From: Acidobacteriaceae bacterium
GTDB taxonomy: Bacteria; Acidobacteriota; Vicinamibacteria; Vicinamibacterales; CAVVIG01
Assembly (NCBI GenBank): GCA_031274845.1
Contig: JAISPN010000215.1
Span: 1 to 13,154, forward strand
Reading direction: 5' to 3'
Length of the DNA stretch: 13,154 nucleotides
The notes below the pieces were generated by a model that was given only the letters and a program-made list of their open reading frames with translations, had not been told where the DNA came from and ran no database searches. Positions 1-6,703 of this stretch are shown one piece after another. Each line of letters starts with the position of its first letter. Position 1 is the stretch's first letter. The position numbers and the translations under genes were made by a program.

Positions 1-959
1 TCGTCGGGGCGCGTCAGCACCTGCTGCAACGTGATGTCGGCGATGGCGTCCTTGATGACAAGACCGGCGCCCGGCTTCCCGTCCGGAATCCGGCACCACG
101 GCCCGCCGTCAATCTCGACGGCGCCGAAGGACTGCTTCGCGACGTCGTAGCCCCAGTCGCGGAACGCGCCCTCGGTGAACTTCATGATGTTGCCCTTGTG
201 GACAATCGTGACGCTCTTCCGCTTGTTGGCAATCGCGTAGCTGATGGCGCTGTGCACGAGGCGCTCGCTGCCCAGATAGCTAATCGGCTTGAGGCCGACG
301 CCCACCTGCACGCCCACTTCGCGCGCGGGCGTGCCGATGCCTTCGAGCTGCTTCTGCCACCCTTCGGCCGCCTCGCGGCTGCCGAACCGGATCTTCTTGA
401 ACTCCTTCGGGAATTCCTTCGCGAAGAAATCAAGCACCTTCTGCGCTTCGGGCGTCCCAGGCGCGTACTCGATGCCGGCGTAGATGTCTTCCGTGTTCTC
501 GCGGAAGATCACCATGTCCACCTTATTCGGATGCTTCACGGGCGACGGCACGCCGTTGTACCAGCGGACCGGGCGCAAGCAAACGTACAGGTCGAGCATC
601 TGCCGCAGCGCGACGTTCAGCGAACGGATCCCGCCGCCGACCGGCGTTGTGAGCGGTCCCTTGATACCGACGAGGTACTGGCGGAACGCGGCCACCGTCT
701 CGTCCGGCAGCCAGTTGTTGAACTTCTTGAAGCTCTTCTCGCCTGCGTAAACTTCCATCCACGCGATCTTGCGGGTGCCGCCGTACGCTTTGCCGACAGC
801 CGCGTCGAGGACGCGGACGCTGGCACGCCAAATGTCGGGGCCGGTGCCGTCGCCTTCGATGAACGGAATGATTGGATGATCGGGAACAACAAGATGGCCG
901 TGCTGCCGCGTGATAGCGACACCGGCCTGTGGCGGCGTCAACGAAGTGGTGTTGGACAT
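1..959 (-). CDS. icd: NADP-dependent isocitrate dehydrogenase, 3' part cut by window edge
   Basis: Oxidatively decarboxylates isocitrate to 2-oxoglutarate in the cytosolic TCA cycle. The first 319 residues are visible, starting at ATG 957-959 on the minus strand; the C-terminal part lies beyond base 1. Similarity to E. coli Icd is close and its numbering is kept through the active site: GGGIRSLN carries S113 and N115, with R119, R129 (CLRPVR), R153 (VIFREN) and Y160 (EDIYAGIE). HKGNIMKFTEGAF follows further on. S113 is the residue phosphorylated by AceK in E. coli; whether that control exists here cannot be told. The Asp ligands near E. coli 283-311 lie outside the window. Residues about 193-219 look like an insertion of roughly 23 residues relative to E. 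coli Icd. No strong Shine-Dalgarno is visible upstream of the ATG. The gene is divergent from the cytochrome c gene. Confidence 0.96.
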   Translation of the reverse strand, partial: MSNTTSLTPPQAGVAITRQHGHLVVPDHPIIPFIEGDGTGPDIWRASVRVLDAAVGKAYGGTRKIAWMEVYAGEKSFKKFNNWLPDETVAAFRQYLVGIKGPLTTPVGGGIRSLNVALRQMLDLYVCLRPVRWYNGVPSPVKHPNKVDMVIFRENTEDIYAGIEYAPGTPEAQKVLDFFAKEFPKEFKKIRFGSREAAEGWQKQLEGIGTPAREVGVQVGVGLKPISYLGSERLVHSAISYAIANKRKSVTIVHKGNIMKFTEGAFRDWGYDVAKQSFGAVEIDGGPWCRIPDGKPGAGLVIKDAIADITLQQVLTRPD

Positions 960-1012
960 AATTTTTGATGCGTCTCTTTAGGTCAGTTCCCCAGCTGGTG
1001 TTGCACGATTCT

Positions 1013-1025
1013 CACAGATTCTGTG
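1013..1025. repeat. Perfect palindrome CACAGA-T-TCTGTG
   Basis: Six-base arms at 1013-1018 and 1020-1025 flank a single central T. The right arm overlaps the first DnaA-box-like repeat. The site sits about 55-65 bp upstream of the icd start codon, a plausible place for an operator. No known regulator motif is recognised. Confidence 0.35.
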
Positions 1026-1042
1026 GAAAACTCTGTGGAAAA
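1022..1042 (-). promoter_or_regulatory. Two tandem DnaA-box-like 9-mers
   Basis: TGTGGAAAA occurs at 1022-1030 and again at 1034-1042, inside an 11-base direct repeat (TCTGTGGAAAA) with 12 bp spacing. On the minus strand each reads TTTTCCACA, one base off the consensus DnaA box TTATCCACA. They lie in the icd/cytochrome c intergenic region. They could bind DnaA, as an origin-related, titration or autoregulated site, or be a binding site for another regulator. The sequence match is clear; the function is inferred. Confidence 0.45.
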
Positions 1043-1111
1043 GAGTACGAATTTACCTGGTTGTCGCGCGGCATTTCGAATGTTTTAGCGATTTGCACCA
1101 CAGCGGGGCGG

Positions 1112-1150
1112 CGGACAAACAAAACCTCCGGATTATACTGTAGGCGGAGG
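1112..1150 (+). promoter_or_regulatory. Candidate promoter and RBS of the cytochrome c gene, flanked by an inverted repeat
   Basis: A TATACT hexamer at 1134-1139 resembles a sigma70-type -10. CGGACA at 1112-1117 (16 bp spacer) is a weak -35. CGGAGG at 1145-1150 is a good Shine-Dalgarno, 11 bases before the ATG at 1162. CCTCCG (1125-1130) and CGGAGG (1145-1150) form a perfect 6-bp inverted repeat around the -10. If transcription starts about 7 bases after the -10, the left arm is not in the mRNA and the repeat could only act as DNA. If it starts further upstream, the hairpin would mask the RBS. Confidence 0.4.
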
Positions 1151-1161
1151 ACATCACTAGA

Positions 1162-1617
1162 ATGCGTGTACATCTGACTTTGCTTGCGGGCGTCTTCGCG
1201 TTTGCGACCTCAAACGTGATGCTGTCGGCCCAGGCCAAACCCGCGGCGCCCGCCGACCAGCACGAAGCTGGCGAACATCATCATCCGGAAGCGGCGGCTG
1301 TAAAAAATCCCGTAAAGTCGACGCCGGAATCGATCGCGGCTGGCAAGAAGCTATACGATATGCAGTGCGCCACCTGTCATGGCGCGACCGGGAAAGGCGA
1401 CGGCAAGATGGCGGCGTCGATTCCCGATCCCAAGCCGTCTGATTTGACCGATGCCACCTGGAAACACGGCTCGACGGACGGTGAAATTTTCACGTTGATT
1501 GGTAATGGCGCCAAGGGCACTGCGATGCGGGGCTATGCGTCGAGGATGAAGCCAGAAGACATATGGAACATGGTCAACTACATCAGAACCCTCAGCCCCA
1601 AGTCCGCAACACGTTGA
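1162..1617 (+). CDS. Exported class I c-type cytochrome
   Basis: A small periplasmic mono-haem electron carrier of 151 residues. Residues 1-25 form a signal peptide (MRVH, hydrophobic core, then LSAQA with likely cleavage near A25). A linker follows with H34 and H39-H41. The mature domain has one haem-binding CATCH motif (C69, C72, H73) followed by GATGKGDG, typical of the cytochrome c family that includes cbb3-oxidase and dehydrogenase-associated subunits. M122 in GTAMRGYA is the likely distal haem ligand, and the C-terminal helix contains MVNYIRTL. Its redox partner cannot be read from the neighbours. The start has a good Shine-Dalgarno (CGGAGG, 11 bases upstream). The stop codon overlaps the probable TTG start of serA, so the two are likely co-transcribed. 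Confidence 0.9.
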   Translation: MRVHLTLLAGVFAFATSNVMLSAQAKPAAPADQHEAGEHHHPEAAAVKNPVKSTPESIAAGKKLYDMQCATCHGATGKGDGKMAASIPDPKPSDLTDATWKHGSTDGEIFTLIGNGAKGTAMRGYASRMKPEDIWNMVNYIRTLSPKSATR

Positions 1618-3218
1618 AGATCGTCGTTTCGGATGATCTGCCCGCCTCGGCGCTGGAGTTGCTCCGCGCCGAGGGATGGCAGGTCGACGCCCGTTCCGGT
1701 CGAAGCCCCGCCGATCTCGCCGTCGATCTCGCCGACGCGGATGCTTTGCTCGTCCGCAGCGCCACCAAGGTCACGAAGGACTTGTTGAACGCGGCGCCGC
1801 GCCTGCGCATCGTGGGACGCGCCGGCACCGGGGTCGACAACATCGACATGACGGCGGCCAGCGGACGTGGCGTGCTCGTCGTCAACGCGCCCGGCGCCAA
1901 CAGCATCAGCGTCGCGGAACAAGCGATTGCCCTCGTGCTGTCGCTGGCGCGCATGGTCCCGGCCGCCGATCAAGCGATGAAGGCGGGCAAGTGGGAAAAG
2001 AAGAAGTTCCTCGGCACCGAGCTCCGTGGCAAGACGCTCGGCATTGCCGGTCTGGGACGCATCGGTCAGGAAGTCGCGATTCGCGCCCGTTCGTTCGGGA
2101 TGCAAATCGTGGCGCACGATCCGTACATCTCGCAAGAGATTGCCGGCACGCTCGGCGTCGAGCTGCTGTCGCTCGACGAGTTGTGCCAGCGTGCCGACTA
2201 CCTGTCGCTGCACCTCCCGTCGACGCCGGAAACGAAGCACCTCTTCAACGACGCGCGCTTCGCCAAGGTCAAGCGCGGCATCCGCATCGTCAACACCGCG
2301 CGCGGTGAGCTCATCGACGAAGCGGCGCTCAAGCGCGCGCTCGAGAGCGGCGCCGTCGGTGGCGCGGGTCTCGACGTTTTCGAGAAGGAACCGCCGACCG
2401 ACTGGTCGCTCGCGCAGATGCCCAGCGTCGTCGCGACACCACACATCGCGGCGTCCACGGAAGAAGCGCAGGAACTCGTCGGCCTCGATACCGCGGCCGC
2501 CGTGCGCGACTTCCTCCGCGACGGCATCGTGCGCAACGCGGTGAACTTCCCGTCGATTCACCCTGAAGAACTGCAACGGTTGCAGCCCTGGATTCGACTG
2601 TCGGAAAGCCTGGCGGCCATCGTGTCGCAAATGGGACCGGCGCGCGTCGAAGGGCTCGGTTTGCGCTACTACGGCTCACTGGCCGACAGTCGCGCGACCG
2701 ACGTGCTCGCCTCGAGCGCGGCGGCCGGCATTCTCCGTCCGATTCTCTCGGGCGGCGTCTCCATCGTCAACGCGCGGCAAGCGGCGCGTGAGCGTGGCAT
2801 CGAGATCGTCGAGTCGCGCAGCACGCGGTCGCGTCACTACACCAGCCTCGTGTCGATGAAGCTGCATACGGCTGACGGCGAGCGTTGGGCCGAAGGCACG
2901 GTGTTCGAACCGAACAGTCCGCGCCTCGTTTCAGTCAGAGGCGTAAACGTCGAAGCGGCCCTCAGCGGCACCATGCTGATCATCTGCAACGACGACCGGC
3001 CTGGTGTCATCGGCGAGGTCGGGACTATTCTCGGCAAGCACAAGGTGAACATCGCCAGCTTCGCGCTCGGACGGAACGACACAGGCGCGGTCGGCATCCT
3101 CAACATCGACGAGGACGCCAACGCCGCAAGCACGCTTGAAAAAGCCATCGACTCCATCAAGCAGATCAGCGGCGTCCGCGAAGTCTGGTTGATTCGTCTA
3201 CCGCAAAGCTACTCGTAG
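1614..3218 (+). CDS. serA: D-3-phosphoglycerate dehydrogenase, long form with ASB and ACT domains
   Basis: Oxidises 3-phosphoglycerate to 3-phosphohydroxypyruvate with NAD, the first step of serine synthesis, in the cytosol. From the chosen TTG start the protein is 534 residues, close to the long SerA of mycobacteria and Bacillus. The N-terminal substrate domain includes GRAGTGVDNID; the Rossmann fold carries GLGRIG at 146-151. Catalytic residues are R230 (NTARGELID), E259 (FEKEPP) and H277 (TPHIAAST). An allosteric substrate-binding domain covers about 315-450, and the C-terminal ACT domain from about 455 contains NDDRPGVIGEVG, suggesting serine feedback. An ATG at 1563 is in frame, but its 17 extra residues only read through the cytochrome tail. 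TTG 1614 gives the family-typical MKIVVSDDL start and a TTGA overlap, with no clear Shine-Dalgarno. Confidence 0.95.
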   Translation: MKIVVSDDLPASALELLRAEGWQVDARSGRSPADLAVDLADADALLVRSATKVTKDLLNAAPRLRIVGRAGTGVDNIDMTAASGRGVLVVNAPGANSISVAEQAIALVLSLARMVPAADQAMKAGKWEKKKFLGTELRGKTLGIAGLGRIGQEVAIRARSFGMQIVAHDPYISQEIAGTLGVELLSLDELCQRADYLSLHLPSTPETKHLFNDARFAKVKRGIRIVNTARGELIDEAALKRALESGAVGGAGLDVFEKEPPTDWSLAQMPSVVATPHIAASTEEAQELVGLDTAAAVRDFLRDGIVRNAVNFPSIHPEELQRLQPWIRLSESLAAIVSQMGPARVEGLGLRYYGSLADSRATDVLASSAAAGILRPILSGGVSIVNARQAARERGIEIVESRSTRSRHYTSLVSMKLHTADGERWAEGTVFEPNSPRLVSVRGVNVEAALSGTMLIICNDDRPGVIGEVGTILGKHKVNIASFALGRNDTGAVGILNIDEDANAASTLEKAIDSIKQISGVREVWLIRLPQSYS

Positions 3219-4079
3219 CACGCCAGGGAGGACGCGGACATCGAGCCGCGTCCCTCCTTCCACCGGCTCCCCGTCGACGTGATACACCATCGGGGTCTCA
3301 CTCTCGACCCTCACCTGCTCCACCCGCGTCATCGTCACGCCCGGCACACGCGCCAGCCCCCCCAGAAACAACCGCGGTAACGCACACACGCTCGCCACGC
3401 GCGAACCTTCACGCACCACCACCAGATCGAGCGCGCCATCGTCAACGCGCGCGTTCGGCGCAATGCGCGCGCCGTTGCCAAACTGCGACGTATTCGCAAA
3501 CGTGACGAACAACGTCGACGGATGCACGGCGCCGTCAATGCGCACGGTGCCGCAGCGATACCGGAAAAGTTCACGCGCCGTGATGCGGGCGTAGGTGGAG
3601 AAACCGCGGCGGCCAGAGGTGTCGAGCGCAAAGCCGCGCGCGATCTGCGCGTCGAGACCGACGCCGGCCACGCTCACGAACAGACGGCCGTTCACCTCGC
3701 CGCAGTCGATGACCGCCGATTGCGCCGCAATCGCCTCGCGCAGCGCGCGCGCCGGATCGCTCGCCACCTTCAACTCGCGGGCGAGTCCATTACCGCTGCC
3801 TGCCGGAATGATGCCCAACGCCGCGGAGAGAGACGCCTTGACCAGCGCAGCGGCGACCTCGTTGACGGTGCCATCGCCGCCCCACGCGACGACGAGATGC
3901 GCGCCGCGCGCCACAGCATGCGCCGTGAGGTCGCTCGCATGCCGCGGACGTTCGGTGACAAACACCTCGCCAGGCACATGAGCGGCGTCGAGCACTGAGG
4001 TTGCCAGCGCCACACGCTCACGTACGCCGCGCGCTGACGGACGTCCTGCATTGGGGTTGATGATGACGGCAACAGACAT
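3198..4079 (-). CDS. Diacylglycerol kinase-like lipid kinase (YegS/BmrU type)
   Basis: A 293-residue ATP-dependent kinase of the DAGK catalytic family, which phosphorylates diacylglycerol or related lipids at the inner membrane surface. Family motifs are in order: INPNAG (7-12), the nucleotide-binding GGDGTVNEV (67-75), GSGNGLARE (94-102), and a C-terminal two-layer beta domain with HVDGEPVEGG near the end. Length is normal for the family (E. coli YegS is 299). The lipid substrate cannot be assigned. It starts at ATG 4077-4079, divergent from the Kdo operon. Its last codons and TAG stop (3198-3200) overlap the serA 3' end by 21 bp on the opposite strand. The Shine-Dalgarno is weak. Confidence 0.9.
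   Translation of the reverse strand: MSVAVIINPNAGRPSARGVRERVALATSVLDAAHVPGEVFVTERPRHASDLTAHAVARGAHLVVAWGGDGTVNEVAAALVKASLSAALGIIPAGSGNGLARELKVASDPARALREAIAAQSAVIDCGEVNGRLFVSVAGVGLDAQIARGFALDTSGRRGFSTYARITARELFRYRCGTVRIDGAVHPSTLFVTFANTSQFGNGARIAPNARVDDGALDLVVVREGSRVASVCALPRLFLGGLARVPGVTMTRVEQVRVESETPMVYHVDGEPVEGGTRLDVRVLPGVLRVALR
3226..3257 (+). terminator. GC-rich hairpin just after serA, possible terminator
   Basis: Arms at 3226-3237 and 3246-3257 pair with 8 continuous base pairs (GACGCGG with CCGCGTC plus one more), one mismatch and three further pairs, around an 8-base loop. It begins 8 bases after the serA stop. Only a weak T run (TTCC) follows, so it is not a clean intrinsic terminator. 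It also lies inside the C-terminal codons of the minus-strand lipid kinase, so the pairing may be incidental. Confidence 0.3.
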
Positions 4080-4188
4080 GACAGGCAGACTGGTCTTTCA
4101 GAAACCAGCCGGGGCTAACGGCAGGTCCAGCCGCACAACGTCACGCGCACGCGACCGCGTGTTCAACGGAGACAGCCGGGCGAAATCG

Positions 4189-4215
4189 TAGCACGTTCAA
4201 ACGATGTGCTATTAT
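4189..4215 (+). promoter_or_regulatory. Promoter of the Kdo operon: extended -10 with overlapping inverted repeat
   Basis: TGC-TATTAT at 4207-4215 matches an extended -10 (TGn-TATAAT, one mismatch). No convincing -35 is present. TAGCAC (4189-4194) and GTGCTA (4206-4211) form a perfect 6-bp inverted repeat with an 11-bp spacer that overlaps the -10, a good place for an operator. Predicted initiation near 4221-4222 coincides with a GTG codon in the kdsB frame, suggesting a leaderless or nearly leaderless mRNA. Confidence 0.45.
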
Positions 4216-4220
4216 TCGCC

Positions 4221-5006
4221 GTGCCCCCTCTATCGACTGCAGTTCCGGTCGATCACAGCTCTCCACTCGACATCGTCGCCGTCATTCCCGCTCGCTACGC
4301 GTCGACACGTTTTCCAGGCAAGCCGCTTGCCGACATCAACGGCCGCCCGATGATCGAGCACGTCTATCGCCGTGTCGCCGCCTCGACGCGCGTCTCGCGC
4401 GTGATTGTCGCCACGGATGACTTACGGATTGCGACGCGCGTGATGGAGTTTGGCGGTCAGGTGAAACTCACCAGCATCGATCACCAGAGCGGCACCGACC
4501 GGTTGGCCGAAGTCGCCGCCGGTCTCACCTGCGACATCCTCGTCAACGTGCAGGGCGACGAACCGCTCATCGATCCACGCGCCATCGACGAACTGGTCGC
4601 GCCGTTTTCCGATCCGTCGATCTCGATGACGACACTCTACCGGCGCATCACCTCCCCGGCCGAGTTCACGAACCCGAATATCGTGAAAGTCGTGCTCGAC
4701 CGGGCGGGGTTCGCGATGTACTTTTCGCGCGCGCCCATTCCGCACCAGCGCGACGCGCACGCGGCGTGGCCGCCGCAGTGTGCGCACGTCGGCATCTACG
4801 CCTACCGGCGTACCGCGCTCATGGTGCTCGCGTCACTCGATCGCACACCGCTCGAACGTACTGAATCACTCGAGCAACTGCGCGCGCTCGAACATGGCAT
4901 CCGCATCAAGGCGCTAGAAACCCAGTACGAGTCGATCGGCGTCGACACGCCGGCCGATCTGGAGGAAGTCCGCCGGCGGCTCACCGCCGCCGGCCGTATT
5001 CATTGA
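4221..5006 (+). CDS. kdsB: 3-deoxy-manno-octulosonate cytidylyltransferase (CMP-Kdo synthetase)
   Basis: Activates Kdo with CTP to give CMP-Kdo and pyrophosphate, the donor for Kdo addition to lipid A. From GTG 4221 it is 261 residues (E. coli 248). Motifs: AVIPARYASTRFPGKPL (20-36) as the nucleotide-binding N terminus, VATDD (63-67), HQSGTDRLAE (88-97), NVQGDEP (109-115), and ESIGVDTPADLEEVRRRL close to the C terminus. Start choice: GTG 4206 and GTG 4221 are the only usable in-frame starts before the conserved region. 4221 lies 5 bases after a TATTAT -10, so a leaderless start there fits best. Starting at 4206 would place the codon within the promoter. First gene of a six-gene operon; the CTP synthase gene follows directly. 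Confidence 0.95.
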   Translation: MPPLSTAVPVDHSSPLDIVAVIPARYASTRFPGKPLADINGRPMIEHVYRRVAASTRVSRVIVATDDLRIATRVMEFGGQVKLTSIDHQSGTDRLAEVAAGLTCDILVNVQGDEPLIDPRAIDELVAPFSDPSISMTTLYRRITSPAEFTNPNIVKVVLDRAGFAMYFSRAPIPHQRDAHAAWPPQCAHVGIYAYRRTALMVLASLDRTPLERTESLEQLRALEHGIRIKALETQYESIGVDTPADLEEVRRRLTAAGRIH

Positions 5007-5041
5007 CCATCGCATATGACCCAAGGCCACGGACATCAGTC

Positions 5042-6700
5042 ATGACCGCTACCAAGTACATCTTCGTCACCGGTGGAGTTGTTTCGTCGCTGGGCAAGGG
5101 ATTAGCCGCCGCGGCGATCGGCGCCCTGCTCGAAGGGCATGGTTACAAGGTCACCATGCAGAAATTCGATCCCTACATCAACGTCGATCCAGGGACGATG
5201 AGCCCGTACCAGCACGGTGAGGTGTACGTCACCGACGATGGCGGCGAGACGGACCTCGATCTGGGACACTACGAACGCTTCACTAACACCGTCACGACCA
5301 AACAGTCGAACTGGACGACCGGCAAGATCTATCAGAGCGTCATCCAGAAAGAACGCCGCGGCGACTACCTCGGACGCACCGTGCAGGTGATTCCGCACAT
5401 CACCAACGAGATCAAGGACGCCATCCGCAGCGCCGCCACTGGCGTCGACATCGCGCTTGTCGAAATCGGCGGCACGGTCGGCGACATCGAAAGCCTCCCC
5501 TTTCTCGAAGCGATCCGGCAGTTCCGTCAGGATGTCGGCCGCGACAACACGCTCTACATCCACCTGACGCTGGTGCCGTTTATCGGCGCCGCCGGAGAGC
5601 TCAAGACGAAACCGACGCAACACAGCGTCCGCGACTTGCGCTCGATCGGCATTCAGCCAGACATCCTGCTCTGCAGAACCGATCGGTTTCTCGATTCGGA
5701 TCTAAAGCGGAAGATCGCGCTCTTCTGCGACGTCAACGAAGAAGCGGTCATCACCGCCAAGGATGTGTCGAGCATCTACGAAGTGCCGCTCGTGCTCGGC
5801 GACGAAGGCCTCGATCGCATCGTGCTGAAATACCTGCGTCTGCCGGACACAAAACGCGATATGACGGCGTGGGAAGACCTCGTCCACCGCATCAAGCATC
5901 CGTCCGACGAAATCACCATCCACGTCATCGGCAAATACGTCGGGTATGAGGACTCGTACAAGAGCCTCAACGAAGCGCTCTACCACGGCGGCTTCAAGCA
6001 CCGCCTTAAGGTGCACATCAAGTGGATCGAGGCGGAAGCGCTTGAAGAGCCAAACGGCGAATCGCTGCTCGACGGCGCGGACGGCATCCTCGTCCCCGGC
6101 GGCTTCGGCGATCGCGGCACGCGCGGCATGATGAAAGCCGCGCAGATTGCGCGCGAACGCAAGATCCCCTACTTCGGCATCTGCTACGGCTTCCAGTGGG
6201 CGACGGTCGAGTACGCGCGGAACGTCGCCGGTCTCACCGACGCCGACTCGACCGAGTGCGCGCCGGACACACCAACGAAAGTGATCTACAAGCTCCGCGA
6301 TCTGCTCGGCGTCGACGAACTCGGCGGCACGATGCGTCTTGGATCGTACCCGTGCGAACTGGCCCCAGATTCGCTCGCCGCCAGGATCTACGGCACCTCC
6401 TCCATCCACGAGCGGCATCGCCATCGCTACGAGTTCAACTGCCTGTACGAACGCGCGCTCACCGATCACGGCCTGCGTATTTCCGGCAAGTCACCCGACG
6501 GAAAGTTCGTCGAGATCGCGGAACTCCCCGGGCATCCGTGGTACGTCGCGGTGCAGTTCCATCCGGAGTTCATCTCGAAGCCGACACGTCCGCATCCCCT
6601 CTTCGCCGCGTTCGTCGAAGCCAGCCACGCGCACAAGATCGCGCAGGCACATAAACGCGAGACGGCGCATTCCTCCACGGCAACGCCGTCTGTGGCCTGA
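5042..6700 (+). CDS. pyrG: CTP synthase
   Basis: Makes CTP from UTP, ATP and glutamine-derived ammonia. At 552 residues it matches the family (E. coli 545). The N-terminal synthetase domain begins TKYIFVTGGVVSSLGKGL with the P-loop lysine K19 and continues through EIGGTVGDIES. The C-terminal class I glutamine amidotransferase domain has GGFGDRG, the nucleophile C381 in GICYGFQ, and H507/E509 in FHPEF. The elbow sequence differs from the usual GICLGMQ (Tyr for Leu, Phe for Met), but the catalytic triad is intact. ATG 5042 gives the standard N terminus; a TTG at 5003 overlapping the kdsB stop would add 13 non-conserved residues. It sits 35 bp after kdsB and feeds CTP to that enzyme, as well as to nucleic acid and phospholipid synthesis. 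Confidence 0.97.
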   Translation: MTATKYIFVTGGVVSSLGKGLAAAAIGALLEGHGYKVTMQKFDPYINVDPGTMSPYQHGEVYVTDDGGETDLDLGHYERFTNTVTTKQSNWTTGKIYQSVIQKERRGDYLGRTVQVIPHITNEIKDAIRSAATGVDIALVEIGGTVGDIESLPFLEAIRQFRQDVGRDNTLYIHLTLVPFIGAAGELKTKPTQHSVRDLRSIGIQPDILLCRTDRFLDSDLKRKIALFCDVNEEAVITAKDVSSIYEVPLVLGDEGLDRIVLKYLRLPDTKRDMTAWEDLVHRIKHPSDEITIHVIGKYVGYEDSYKSLNEALYHGGFKHRLKVHIKWIEAEALEEPNGESLLDGADGILVPGGFGDRGTRGMMKAAQIARERKIPYFGICYGFQWATVEYARNVAGLTDADSTECAPDTPTKVIYKLRDLLGVDELGGTMRLGSYPCELAPDSLAARIYGTSSIHERHRHRYEFNCLYERALTDHGLRISGKSPDGKFVEIAELPGHPWYVAVQFHPEFISKPTRPHPLFAAFVEASHAHKIAQAHKRETAHSSTATPSVA

Positions 6701-6703
6701 ATT

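Noticed and set aside
198..968. 256-codon plus-strand frame over icd
   Set aside because: The minus strand encodes a clear isocitrate dehydrogenase with active-site residues at E. coli numbering; the plus frame has no family features.
1013..1042. Full chromosomal replication origin
   Set aside because: Only two near-consensus boxes, no extended AT-rich unwinding region and no origin-associated genes nearby, so it is reported only as DnaA-box-like sites.
1578..2630. 350-codon open frame on the minus strand
   Set aside because: It is antisense to serA, which has all catalytic motifs; no motifs of its own, low-complexity Arg/Asp/Val content.
5003..5041. TTG start for pyrG overlapping the kdsB stop (TTGA)
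   Set aside because: It would add 13 residues not seen in CTP synthases; ATG 5042 gives the standard N terminus. Not fully excluded, since serA appears to use a similar TTGA overlap.
5702..6469. 255-codon minus-strand frame inside pyrG, and a similar 276-codon one at 7662-8492 inside kdsD
   Set aside because: Both are antisense shadows of well-supported enzymes, with no start signals or domains.
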